The translations under genes and the position numbers were made by a program. A DNA stretch of 64,000 bases from Candidatus Gagatemarchaeum stordalenia. GTDB taxonomy: Archaea; Thermoproteota; Nitrososphaeria; Nitrososphaerales; Gagatemarchaeaceae. Below, in pieces: positions 40,616-49,296 of this stretch. The stretch covers positions 31,978 through 95,977 of the forward strand of contig PLUF01000075.1 of assembly GCA_003164815.1 (NCBI GenBank). The letters run 5' to 3'. The notes beneath the pieces are model-generated. The model was not told the DNA's origin, ran no database searches, and saw only the letters and a program-made list of their open reading frames with translations. The stretch's first letter is position 1. Each line of letters begins with the position of its first letter.

Positions 40616-42220
40616 TTACCACGCTCTTCTGTCAATTACGTGCCTGTCGCCTTTGCCCGTGGCAATCAATGAGACCGGCGCTCCAGCAACGCGTTCCACC
40701 TCCTCGATGAACTCGATGGTCGAGTTTTGCAGCTGCTCAAATCTAATGGCGCTCGCATTCTTGTCAGAAAGATAGTCTGTGAACGTTAGCGCTATGTCGG
40801 TTGGGCCATTCAGGAACGCCGCTTGCCGAAGGAGTTTCCAGTCGAACTCGCCCACCCTCCTCTTGCGATGTGTCGTAGAGGTGTGCTCTGACTCCTCCAG
40901 CTGTTTTCTTGGGATGCCCGAGCGTTGGCTTACAATCCCCCAGTCAATCTCTCTCGAAAGGCTGCCAGAAGTGCCGCCTGGAGGACTTTCAACCCTAATC
41001 GGGTAGGTTCTGCAGACCATGATGACCCGCCTGACCCTATTGGGAGCGATACCGACTTCACTGAGACAGCCAGAAACAGTTGTATCCCGCGACGTTACGT
41101 AGGGATACTGGCCATGATATAGGCTCAGCCCGGTCCCTTGAGTACCCTCGATCAGGATACGCTTGTTCGCAGAAAGAGCATCGAACACCACCTCATAAGT
41201 AGGACGAATGTAGGGTAACAATTCTGGGACCTTCCCCGCCATGACGACCGAATCCTTACCCCTGTCAGTTATCCTCCGAGCAGTTGCAGCTCCCACGCCC
41301 TGTTTGGTGGAACCTATTCGCTGGAAAAGTCCTTCCTCGGCCTTGATATCTTCTGGAGAGATCGTCATGACTCTAGGGTCTATGCTGAGATGGTGGTAAT
41401 CAAGTTTACAATCAGCGATCTCCTCAAGTAGTTTCTTGACCAGGATAACCATTCCAGGACCCAGAACGTAGTCCGCGTCGTGTGTCCTTGCACCTGAAGG
41501 AATCAGATGGTAGATGTATGAAGTACCACCAGCTTCAGGGACGGTATGTCCTGCGTTGGGTCCTCCTACTCGAACAACGACGTCGTATTCACGCGCGAGG
41601 TAGTTCACTATCTGTCCCTTCCCTTCGCTCCCGAATTGGCCTCCTACGAGTACGTCAACGAATCCACTGTCGTGCTTGTATAGGGACATTCTGCTCGTTG
41701 CTCTGACAAAGACATCCTCCTCTGTGCACCGTCCTGTGTCTATGACTATGTCAGCAATCTCTTCAAGCCTCCCCACGCTCTTCTCCGTGATATTCTCTTT
41801 GGCTACATCGTAGGGTACAGGATCGTTTTCACGTCTTGCGCGCTCATTGTATCTCCGCCTGAGTTCGTCGTCGTTCGCAGTCAAGTGTACGTGAGTAACT
41901 GGAGGGAACGCGAGTCTGATTGTGTTGACTTGTTCGGGGATTCGCACAGAATCTATTATGTAGGCTACACCCTTCTCATGAGTACGCACAACTTTCGCCA
42001 GTTCGTCGACCACCCATTGGCCGTTGGTCACTCTGTCAAGTTTCTCCCCCTGTTGCTGAAGCGATATGCGCCCGGCGAGCGGAAGTTCACCGAGCGAGCT
42101 CTCAATCAATTCCCTGGTCTTGATGATCTTCATTCCAAACTTCTCGGATATCCTCGTAGCGAGAGTTGTCTTACCTGCGCGGATGGGTCCCGATAGGACT
42201 ACAATCCAACGGGGCGTCAA
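40616..42220 (-). CDS. Nucleotide kinase-PurZ/PurA-like fusion 2
   Basis: 534 residues, same architecture as fusion 1 with motifs at the same positions: P-loop GPIRAGKT (11-18), RYNERARRENDP, GGQFGSEGKGQ (Ser198 for the PurA Asp), GGPNAGHT, QGVGAATARR, EGTQGTGLSLYHGQYPYVTSRDT and TSTTHRKRRVGEFDW. The two paralogs are roughly 50 % identical by eye. It lies 13 nt downstream of the ImmA-macrodomain gene and converges on the ART gene. Retention of two diverged copies with both PurA loops intact argues for an active, possibly heteromeric, enzyme rather than decay. It is not a housekeeping PurA, which lacks the kinase domain and has GDEGKGK. Confidence 0.8.
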   Translation of the reverse strand: MTPRWIVVLSGPIRAGKTTLATRISEKFGMKIIKTRELIESSLGELPLAGRISLQQQGEKLDRVTNGQWVVDELAKVVRTHEKGVAYIIDSVRIPEQVNTIRLAFPPVTHVHLTANDDELRRRYNERARRENDPVPYDVAKENITEKSVGRLEEIADIVIDTGRCTEEDVFVRATSRMSLYKHDSGFVDVLVGGQFGSEGKGQIVNYLAREYDVVVRVGGPNAGHTVPEAGGTSYIYHLIPSGARTHDADYVLGPGMVILVKKLLEEIADCKLDYHHLSIDPRVMTISPEDIKAEEGLFQRIGSTKQGVGAATARRITDRGKDSVVMAGKVPELLPYIRPTYEVVFDALSANKRILIEGTQGTGLSLYHGQYPYVTSRDTTVSGCLSEVGIAPNRVRRVIMVCRTYPIRVESPPGGTSGSLSREIDWGIVSQRSGIPRKQLEESEHTSTTHRKRRVGEFDWKLLRQAAFLNGPTDIALTFTDYLSDKNASAIRFEQLQNSTIEFIEEVERVAGAPVSLIATGKGDRHVIDRRAW

Positions 42221-42233
42221 TGATCACCACAAT

Positions 42234-43610
42234 TTACGGTGAGATGGTCAGGGACGAGTCCAAGTATGCCTGAGACTTGTCCTTTGCATTTGGAAGATCA
42301 TACACGAAAACCTTCACACCTCTGCTGATGAGAGTTTCAATAATCAGATTCTCAATCACTTTCCAGTTGCCTCCCGCGAACCCAGTTCCAATCCGAGGCA
42401 TGTGGACCGAAGCGTGATACTCGGAAGCGAAGCTAGACACCTGTAGCAAGCAATCTCTGAGTGGTGCATACCGGATGCGAGGCTTTAGCGACTCACCATA
42501 CCCATGCTGCGCCACCATGCTAGCTACCCAGAGGTTGTCTGATACTTCAAATTGGTGAACCACCCCCAACTCAAAGTCTTCCCTCCTGGCAATGGACCAG
42601 TTCCTGAAATCGCTATGGGCTAACGGCCATCGTCTCGCAATCGACAAAGCCGCTCCAGCGCCCCAGGTTGACGCCTTGTCATTGACAATGTGAGCCACGA
42701 CCCTAGTGTCAGTCCCCCGAGTCTCGGTAACATCGCCTTTCCGATACTCAATCTCCAATGGTTCGACAGGGACTTTGCCTTTCTCGCGGACCAAACCTAC
42801 CACGCGGGGGAACGTTCTTCCGGGATATGGAGGAATACCAACACATTCCACAAAAACTTCGGTCCCGTTCCATCGCTCGAACCCCTTTGCCGTAAACCCT
42901 ATTGCCGTACATTCCTTGAGCACACTATCGTCTGATATCAGCAGCCCATGGGGCATCCTGATTGAACTCGAGCCGGCCGGGATGCAGTAATCCAGCCTAT
43001 AGACAGACCTACCCTCGTCGCCCGAACGAGCGGCTGCGAAGATTGAGACCGGTTGATTCGTCACGCTGGCAGTCCTGATGAGAAACGCCTCCGGCGATAC
43101 GTCATACTCCTTCCAGAGGGGCATCAACTTCTCTAAAGTAACTTCCCCCGCAAACTCGCCCGAGATTGGCCCGGAGGGCATGAGTATTTCCGCGGCAGCG
43201 AGGTTGCAGAGGAGCTCGAGTTGCCAGTCGTCTGCTCGTCCTTGGACAAGCTGTGTGCGGTTCCTAGTTGTCTCTGGATAATCTGGGAAGAGTGTGTGTC
43301 CGATTTCGTGGGCCAAGGAGAATCTAACACGAGCGTGTGGCTGATTGGGGTTATACTCTATGACAGTCTTTCCCTTTGGTTGAGTGACAAGTCTCGCATC
43401 CGGAATGTCGTCCCTTGGAACCACGGATATGCCACAGTACTGTGCCAGCCAGAATGGGTCGAAAGGTGGACCCTGCCAACGATCTTGCACTGCGCGGAAA
43501 ACAAGAGACTTCGCCTTCTCGGTGATGCGGGCAACCGGATCTCCATCCCCAGTGAGGACCCTTACCGAGGGATTCGTCCAAGACCTGTCTTCCCTGCCTG
43601 ATTCAGCCAT
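42234..43610 (-). CDS. ImmA/IrrE-type metallopeptidase fused to macrodomain
   Basis: 458 residues. N-terminal third: ImmA/IrrE-like zinc peptidase with RVRFSLAHEIGHTLF (HExxH) and ELLCNLAAAEILMP (second helix with the Glu ligand). Middle: about 100 residues of unknown fold with CVGIPPYPGRTFPRVVGLV. C-terminal about 170 residues: macrodomain with VVAHIVNDKASTWGAGAALSIARRWP (N-D binding loop) and HMPRIGTGFAGGNWKVIENLI, the TARG1/DarG-like pattern that removes ADP-ribose. ImmA-type peptidases often cleave repressors. Together these suggest sensing plus reversal or control of the neighbouring ART. First of the two-gene operon with fusion 2. Confidence 0.8.
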   Translation of the reverse strand: MAESGREDRSWTNPSVRVLTGDGDPVARITEKAKSLVFRAVQDRWQGPPFDPFWLAQYCGISVVPRDDIPDARLVTQPKGKTVIEYNPNQPHARVRFSLAHEIGHTLFPDYPETTRNRTQLVQGRADDWQLELLCNLAAAEILMPSGPISGEFAGEVTLEKLMPLWKEYDVSPEAFLIRTASVTNQPVSIFAAARSGDEGRSVYRLDYCIPAGSSSIRMPHGLLISDDSVLKECTAIGFTAKGFERWNGTEVFVECVGIPPYPGRTFPRVVGLVREKGKVPVEPLEIEYRKGDVTETRGTDTRVVAHIVNDKASTWGAGAALSIARRWPLAHSDFRNWSIARREDFELGVVHQFEVSDNLWVASMVAQHGYGESLKPRIRYAPLRDCLLQVSSFASEYHASVHMPRIGTGFAGGNWKVIENLIIETLISRGVKVFVYDLPNAKDKSQAYLDSSLTISP

Positions 43611-43698
43611 AACACGCCACCATGCTCGTCAGGAACGAGACTGATTTAAGATGGTCTTGGGGAATGTGAGCTACGGACAAAGCAATTCAACCCCCGGC

Positions 43699-44235
43699 CT
43701 AGAAGTCCTCAATCGAACTCTGCTCGGCAATTGCGAAGAACTGGTCTGTGGAAGCGCCGTTATAGGGCCTTCTGACGTTCTCTAACTGCGTCCTTTGCTT
43801 CATGATCCTCGTCTTCGCCAACCGTTTTCCGATTCGGCCTTTCTTCCCCATCTCCTCCACAAGGAAGCGGACCGTCTTCTCCCTATGACACTGGCGGCAG
43901 AGCGCCTGGAGGTTGGCCTTGTCGAATGGGTCGCCTCCCAGAGCAATCTCTCTTATGTGGTCAACCTCAGAAGAAGGCCTGACTCCACATTTCTGACATA
44001 ACTTGTTCTCCCACAAGACCTCGGCCCGAATCCGAGTCCAGAGCAACATCGTATTGTGATAGCGGGGATCCTCGATGAATCTCAGATTACACTTGCGGCA
44101 ACAATATAGCCTTCGACCCTTCGGAATAGGTCCGCCGCACCAAGCGCATTTCTTGTTATCCCGCGCCCAGCTCTTGCGGACTAATCCTTCGGATGTCCAG
44201 CCCTCATTCAGATAGACAGGTCTACTCGTGGTCAT
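43699..44235 (-). CDS. HNH endonuclease
   Basis: 178 residues. N-terminal zinc-knuckle CAWCGGPIPKGRRLYCCRKC (C-x2-C...C-x2-C), then the HNH core CQKCGVRPSSEVDHIREIALGGDPFDKANLQALCRQCHREKT with VDHI, N and H-x3 in place and its own C-x2-C pairs. The tail is basic (KKGRIGKRLAKTRIMKQR), so DNA binding. HNH enzymes cut DNA in homing, restriction or phage defence. It sits 89 nt upstream of the ImmA-macro gene in the same orientation and may belong to that defence cluster. Confidence 0.8.
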   Translation of the reverse strand: MTTSRPVYLNEGWTSEGLVRKSWARDNKKCAWCGGPIPKGRRLYCCRKCNLRFIEDPRYHNTMLLWTRIRAEVLWENKLCQKCGVRPSSEVDHIREIALGGDPFDKANLQALCRQCHREKTVRFLVEEMGKKGRIGKRLAKTRIMKQRTQLENVRRPYNGASTDQFFAIAEQSSIEDF

Positions 44236-44355
44236 GTCGACGGTCCGAGACTTTTCAAATCGTCATTGTCATGCCCCGAATTAACATTTGCGATTTGATC
44301 CCCTCGGCTTTGATGAGGAGTTCGGACATGATTGTCCTCGTCGTTCAGTCAGCCC

Positions 44356-44475
44356 TCACAGATCCGCACACCTCTTCGGCAGGAAGCGCATCACGCCGGT
44401 GCCGTCCCAGTAGACCTCATGGTCCTCAGGCTTCATCTTGTGCTCGAGCTGTTTCCCGTTCTTCCTCTCAGTCAT
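44356..44475 (-). CDS. Small hypothetical protein
   Basis: 39 residues from ATG 44475 to TGA 44356: a basic start (MTERKNGKQLEHKMK), then PEDHEVYWDGTGVMRFLPKRC. The composition is protein-like (Y-W-D-G-T-G-hydrophobic turn). It lies upstream of the HNH gene on the same strand. No family recognised. Confidence 0.4.
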   Translation of the reverse strand: MTERKNGKQLEHKMKPEDHEVYWDGTGVMRFLPKRCADL

Positions 44476-44810
44476 AGCGCTGTAAGAGTGTACAGAAGGC
44501 TATAACGGCTGATGGTTGTGAAAACGAGTGGGACGCGGGGGGTTGGCCGAAAGTGGGGTAAGGTCCTACATGTAAGACAACCGTAATATTAAATGACGAA
44601 GCCGGAATGAGATAGATACAACTCCCATCTGCTATCCTTCGAAGACCAGTTGGTCTATCGTGTCCTTAGCTGATCTTCTGATTGAAGACCGATATCATGC
44701 GCCGCGAACCACAACAAGCGCCGCCAGACTGACTTCCTCAATAGAGTGGCATACTTCTTAGCACTTTGTAGCACACCTCTTCATAAGCATGATAGAAGAC
44801 CAGAAAAATC
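44476..44810. promoter_or_regulatory. Intergenic region with promoter of the secreted peptide gene
   Basis: 335 nt. CTTCATAAG at 44779-44787 is 24-32 nt before ATG 44811, a TATA box for a leaderless start. A CCTACATGTAAG element near 44563-44575 resembles a palindrome (CTTACATG). No gene in the rest. Confidence 0.45.
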
Positions 44811-45281
44811 ATGAAAACGATAATCCGCCTCGGAGTCCTCGGCCTAGCAATGTTGCTGACACTATCGCCACTTTCCGCTCTCGCTACCACCAATTCCAAC
44901 TCGGAAACGAAGAACTACTACTACTCGTATGTTAGTGTCTCAGGAACACTAACAGGTGGCCACTACACAGGAGTCTCCTTTGACAACCAAGCCAGTTGCA
45001 CATCTGGATACAATCACTGTGGTTCATCTGGAGTCGACATATCCCTCTCAGTTCAATACCTCTGGGTGATCAGTGGAACCGAATACTGTTCTCCAAGTTG
45101 CTCGTCATACGCCGTCGCTCATGGTCCCGGAACAGGGACACTAGACGCGCAAGGGTCCATAAACGGAAACCCAACAGTAAACGAAGCCTTCACTCAAGGA
45201 CAATCTGGCTACTACTATACATCCAACAGCACGTATAGAGCAGTCACAGATCTCATCGACGCTGGACTCCCATATAACTAG
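44811..45281 (+). CDS. Small secreted protein, possible export-operon substrate
   Basis: 156 residues with signal peptide MKTIIRLGVLGLAMLLTLSPLSALA. Mature region rich in Ser/Tyr/Thr/Gly with four to six Cys (ASCTSGYNHCG, EYCSPSCSS). It is followed by a strong terminator and then by an ABC-2 export operon, separate but same strand. It resembles in style the protein at 8082-8447. Function unknown; a secreted structural or toxin-like peptide is possible but unproven. Confidence 0.6.
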   Translation: MKTIIRLGVLGLAMLLTLSPLSALATTNSNSETKNYYYSYVSVSGTLTGGHYTGVSFDNQASCTSGYNHCGSSGVDISLSVQYLWVISGTEYCSPSCSSYAVAHGPGTGTLDAQGSINGNPTVNEAFTQGQSGYYYTSNSTYRAVTDLIDAGLPYN

Positions 45282-45296
45282 CAACAGTTGCAAATG

Positions 45297-45337
45297 TTGG
45301 ACTCCGCCTTGTGACGGGGTCCAACCCTTGTGTTTTT
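45297..45337 (+). terminator. Hairpin with T tract after the secreted gene
   Basis: TTGGACTCCG (45297-45306) pairs with CGGGGTCCAA (45315-45324) over 10 bp (one G-T) with an 8-nt loop, followed by CCCTTGTGTTTTT. It lies 16 nt past the stop. Confidence 0.6.
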
Positions 45338-45405
45338 CTGAACCCTCGGTCAGCCAATAGGGGTCATATCTGTTGACAATGTTTATCAAGTTGGCGAGTT
45401 CTTGA

Positions 45406-46485
45406 ATGAACGGTTGCCGGGTCGTGAGGGACACGTGCCTCTTCAGTGTGTTAGCATTCTTCATGATTTCATTGATTGTTCTTTCGGCATTTGATAGTTC
45501 GGTAGCGACCGCTTCGCCCGGAAGCTCGGTTTCGGGCGCGCTCAGGCAGGGTGACTATGCCTATTACTCAGTATCTAATGTCTCCATAGCATACCTTGCA
45601 GGGTATGCACCCAACCCATACGGACTTTCTGCCATCAATCAGATATGGTATTTTCAAGATAACAAGACCGCGATACCGTTTTCTTCGATGCTCCTCGGAT
45701 GGAAAGTAGCCTCAGTACGTTCGGACAGCTACGTTGTTGATTACCTAGTTGAGCTTTCAGGATATGGCGGAATCTCGGGTGATACGAAGAATCTATCCCA
45801 AGCTGTTATCGTATCCCGACAGAATGACACGGTGTATCAATCGAGTGGTCAAGCACTCGGAAGTTGGCCTTACTGGTTGTCTGAAACCGATAGAAACCCC
45901 GGCACAATACTTACCTTGGTGCATAGGTTTCCGTCAAATACCGTCTTGCCCGACGGGTCTTTAGGCGCAACCTATCTCACTCCTGTGGAGTTCGTAAGCT
46001 TACCGGAGGGAGGTAGTATTTCAAACACTAGTGCAGAATCCGCCTTCTTTGATTCGTCTCTTGTTGTTCCTTCGGTCGGTTCATTTGTCACTGATCGACT
46101 GCTAGTGACTTACCCTTTCTTCCGGACTGCGACGTCATCAATGCTGACAATAGAGGGAAATGCAACGGGGGCTGGAACTGTTATCGTAACTAGCTTTTGG
46201 ATTGGGGTATATGACAGAGAATCAGGTCTCTTGTTAGCGCAAGACCATAGTACCTATTTCATGGATGACATATTGCTACATTCACTCCTCGGAGTCTGGC
46301 AAATCGGATTCAATGGGGCGAGCTTAGTCCTGCAGAGAACAAACATTGCACTCTCTCCGGATACTCAGGCGCAAGAGGGATCATCCGAATCTATTCTTCT
46401 AATAGTAACTGGCATCGTGGTCGTCTTCGCCGCGGGAGGAGTATATACTACTCTTCATTCCCGCGTTCGAAGCAAGAAAAGGTAA
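45406..46485 (+). CDS. Membrane-anchored extracytoplasmic protein of ABC-2 operon
   Basis: 359 residues from ATG 45406. Signal segment LFSVLAFFMISLIVLSAF, a roughly 290-residue beta-rich outer domain with many NxS/T sites, and a C-terminal TM (SILLIVTGIVVVFAAGGVY) with a basic RVRSKKR stop-transfer tail. It is followed by the permease after 4 nt and the ATPase, so it is likely the accessory or receptor subunit of the exporter. No known family recognised. Confidence 0.65.
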   Translation: MNGCRVVRDTCLFSVLAFFMISLIVLSAFDSSVATASPGSSVSGALRQGDYAYYSVSNVSIAYLAGYAPNPYGLSAINQIWYFQDNKTAIPFSSMLLGWKVASVRSDSYVVDYLVELSGYGGISGDTKNLSQAVIVSRQNDTVYQSSGQALGSWPYWLSETDRNPGTILTLVHRFPSNTVLPDGSLGATYLTPVEFVSLPEGGSISNTSAESAFFDSSLVVPSVGSFVTDRLLVTYPFFRTATSSMLTIEGNATGAGTVIVTSFWIGVYDRESGLLLAQDHSTYFMDDILLHSLLGVWQIGFNGASLVLQRTNIALSPDTQAQEGSSESILLIVTGIVVVFAAGGVYTTLHSRVRSKKR

Positions 46486-46489
46486 TTGA

Positions 46490-47818
46490 ATGCCCCGGTC
46501 GAGACAAACTCTTCATTTCCTCTTGCTATTGTCTCTCTGTTTGGCAGCCTTTGGCATTTCGATCGTCGGTAACTCGCAATTCGCAAGAGAAGGGGCAACC
46601 ATCTATACGGGGGGGTTAGTTTCACACGACGGGTCAGACGTTTCATTTACATATTATGCGTTTCTCAAGCCGTCAGATAGAGTCACTTTCTCGGCAGCAA
46701 CCAATTCCACTTCGGCAACTTGTATTCTCAAGTTGGTTCGCATAACTTCAGGACAGGTGGCACTGAATCAGGATCTAAATGGGCAGTTGTTCCTCATATT
46801 CAGTTCCCCCGCACGCGGCGGGTACCTCATTAACGCAACGATTCACCCTTCAAGCAATCAGACTCAGGCCATAAACGATACGATCACAGTGGTATCGGGC
46901 AAGCCGAACGACGGATTGTTACTTGGCATCGTGTTTACCTTCGTAGGACTGCTTGCGGCCGTGGTCTGTCTTGCGATGAATAGGTTTCGCCGTCTCACCT
47001 CACTTCCCTCGACCACGGCTGAATCGGGATCTGCGGCAAGAGATACTGGTAAGAGTCAAAATAAGTTCATAGTTCTCCTCAGAGCAGAGCTTTTCTCGAG
47101 CGGACGAATCTTCTTCGTGGTCCCGATATTCTTCGCCATAGCCTACAGTGCTGGCGCATTCGACGCACGATTCCTAAGCGCGCCTCAAAACATCTCCAGG
47201 CCAAATCTAGCAGATCTTTTCGCACCCTCTCTTACCCCTTACAGCGATTGGCTCAACATATTTCCAGTCGTCGTTGCCTTGACTGCGTACTCATTCGCTT
47301 ATGAGAGGGAGGCACGTATATTGCGGTCGTTACTGCTCAATCCAATCAGACTACGGTCGGTTTTCTTGGCGAAGTTCACCGCGCTGTGTATCATAGTGGA
47401 GACTCCTATCGTGGTTGGCATAACAGTGGCATCAACGATGTTTGACCCTCAACTGGCGTTGTCGGAGCCAGCCTCAGTTTATGGAAACTTGTTGGCTTGG
47501 TTGTTTGTCTATTTGCTATACGGGCTCGTGATGATTGGGCTCGCGCTTCTCCCCTCAGTCTTGTTCAGAAAACCCATGTACTCGTTCGTGGTCCCCGTAT
47601 TCATAGTATTGATCATATCTACCGAAGGATTTGGACTCGACAATTCTCTTCCTTGGAATGTTTGGCTCGTCAACGGCATTGGAGTCCTTTCTTCTTTGAA
47701 CTTCCAGACGGGCTTCGATTTCGGAGGATTCATTATGTCAGCGTTGCCGTCGTCGCTATTGGCACTGATGCTCAGTTTGCTGGCATTCGTGGTGTTTCAG
47801 ATACAGAGCAAAGAGTAG
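46490..47818 (+). CDS. ABC-2-type transporter permease
   Basis: 442 residues. Signal/TM at the N-terminus (FLLLLSLCLAAFGISIV), an extracytoplasmic domain of about 110 residues, TM (GIVFTFVGLLAAVVCLAM), then the ABC-2 permease half: LLRAELFSSGRIFFVVPIFFAIAYSAGAF, TAYSFAYEREARILRSLLLNPIRLRSVFLAKF (the typical E-R-E cytosolic helix), then four more hydrophobic spans. Partner of the ATPase at 47826. Bacteriocin- or Nos/Gld-type exporters share this plan. Confidence 0.8.
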   Translation: MPRSRQTLHFLLLLSLCLAAFGISIVGNSQFAREGATIYTGGLVSHDGSDVSFTYYAFLKPSDRVTFSAATNSTSATCILKLVRITSGQVALNQDLNGQLFLIFSSPARGGYLINATIHPSSNQTQAINDTITVVSGKPNDGLLLGIVFTFVGLLAAVVCLAMNRFRRLTSLPSTTAESGSAARDTGKSQNKFIVLLRAELFSSGRIFFVVPIFFAIAYSAGAFDARFLSAPQNISRPNLADLFAPSLTPYSDWLNIFPVVVALTAYSFAYEREARILRSLLLNPIRLRSVFLAKFTALCIIVETPIVVGITVASTMFDPQLALSEPASVYGNLLAWLFVYLLYGLVMIGLALLPSVLFRKPMYSFVVPVFIVLIISTEGFGLDNSLPWNVWLVNGIGVLSSLNFQTGFDFGGFIMSALPSSLLALMLSLLAFVVFQIQSKE

Positions 47819-47825
47819 GTAACAG

Positions 47826-48581
47826 TTGAATCCAAAGGAATCATCAACGAGTTGTGCCGATAGGAAAGCCATCGAGGATTGTGTGGTTTCAGTTAGCAAT
47901 CTGAGCAAGGCATTCGGACACACTCTGGCGCTTGACAATGTGTCTTTCAGTATAGCGAAGGGCTCAACCGTTCTCCTAGGCGGCCCGAATGGAAGCGGAA
48001 AGAGCACTCTACTGAAGATCATGTGCGGGGTAATTCCACACTCATCAAAATCGAGAGTGGAAGTATTTGGGCTCGACCCATGGCCAGACAGAGCCCAAGT
48101 TTTTAGAAGAACAAATGCCATGTTTGAGGACCTAGCGTTCCCGGATTTTACAACGGGGAGAGAATACTTGAGCTTCATCTCCTCCTTAAGACAAATCAAG
48201 CCAGACCTAGCTATGAGGAACGCTTCCAGTTTGTTCAACATAGGCAGCTTCTGGGAGGGCGATACCAGGTCCTACTCCTCTGGGATGAAGAGAAAAATAG
48301 CTCTTGCCCATGCGCTTCTGAACGAATGTGACCTTCTTTTGTTGGATGAACCTTTCATCGCCATAGACCACAATTCCAGGAAAGAGCTCATCAATCATCT
48401 ATGGAAAAGAAAAACAGCGGAAGTGACAACGGTGATCTCAAGCCACATCCTCCTCGGCTTGGATTCATTGGTCGACAGGCTTATGGTTCTGTCGAATGGT
48501 AGATTAGTCTACGATAACGCTAGGGTGTACGAAAAAGAAAGTCTCGAAGCGGCTATCAACGGGGCACTTGAGAGACCCTAA
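47826..48581 (+). CDS. ABC-2 transporter ATPase
   Basis: 251 residues from TTG 47826. Walker A GGPNGSGKST, Q-loop TNAMFEDLAFPD (Gln replaced), signature YSSGMKRKIALAHAL, Walker B DLLLLDEPF and switch His in VISSHILLG. C-terminal region LMVLSNGRLVYDN. CcmA/DrrA/NatA-like. In contrast to the two FtsX-associated ATPases it keeps the H-loop. Third gene of the operon 45406-48581. Confidence 0.85.
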   Translation: MNPKESSTSCADRKAIEDCVVSVSNLSKAFGHTLALDNVSFSIAKGSTVLLGGPNGSGKSTLLKIMCGVIPHSSKSRVEVFGLDPWPDRAQVFRRTNAMFEDLAFPDFTTGREYLSFISSLRQIKPDLAMRNASSLFNIGSFWEGDTRSYSSGMKRKIALAHALLNECDLLLLDEPFIAIDHNSRKELINHLWKRKTAEVTTVISSHILLGLDSLVDRLMVLSNGRLVYDNARVYEKESLEAAINGALERP

Positions 48582-48836
48582 GACTTACCATGATTGCATG
48601 TAATTCATGGTTGGGCAGACCCCTTATATCCATCACCCTTCGTCGTAGGTTGTTGAATGGTGTCTCCTTCAGAATTCGGTGGGTTATGTTCTTCAGACGA
48701 CTAAGAAACTACAACCGCCTTTGATATGGGAACCGCACTGGAATGGAGGAGGAGACCCTCTAAAGAGCATCGATTGAAGAAAGGACTTGGACGCCATTTT
48801 CGACTAGGCTTGACAGCGCTCAAAAACGCACCGAAC

Positions 48837-48998
48837 CTACCGCCTGGCGCGAAGAAACTTGGTTACTTCCCTCTTGATCGTGTCGGCACGAGCGCTTTCT
48901 GGAGTGGAGTTCACCCCTATCGTGAGTCCTTTCTCTTCGAACTCCGTTTGGACCACGAGCTCGGCGTCCTCGCCCACCAAGAGTTCTGGCTCGATCAC
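48837..48998 (-). CDS. Short acidic/basic protein with leaderless GTG start
   Basis: 53 residues from GTG 48998 to TAG 48837: MIEPELLVGEDAELVVQTEFEEKGLTIGVNS..., ending IKREVTKFLRARR. GTGTAAAAGCTTATCC (minus strand, 49022-49037) provides a TATA-like box about 24-37 nt upstream. Alternating charged and hydrophobic residues look like a folded beta-alpha protein. No family recognised. Confidence 0.5.
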   Translation of the reverse strand: MIEPELLVGEDAELVVQTEFEEKGLTIGVNSTPESARADTIKREVTKFLRARR

Positions 48999-49296
48999 GC
49001 CTGCGGGAGGAAAGGCGGTTTGGATAAGCTTTTACACAACAGAAATGGCATCTCTGTGGTGCGAACGCTAATGCCGAAGCGACGATGCATTGCAATCCTG
49101 CTCCAACCTTCGCGGAGTTATGCAGGGAGGTAGTTGCTCGTACGAGTGGGTTTTCTGTGCAAGAATCAAGAAAACTGAATTCCAAGTCTTTCCAATTTAG
49201 TGTTGTCCAATGTGGGAAGGGTGACAATCGAAACTACCGTTCAGTCCATTCGAGCCGATTTCTCTACGTCATGAAACGAGCCGGTTGGGAGTCACC

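Noticed and set aside
38236..42220. Full Z-genome (diaminopurine DNA) pathway
   Set aside because: Only PurZ-like fusions are visible; no DatZ-type HD phosphohydrolase, MazZ or DpoZ-type polymerase lies in the window, so a Z-genome is not supported.
45323..45331. Additional CAACCCTTG palindrome near 45.3 kb
   Set aside because: The flanks are not complementary beyond the core; the string is part of a terminator hairpin's 3' side.
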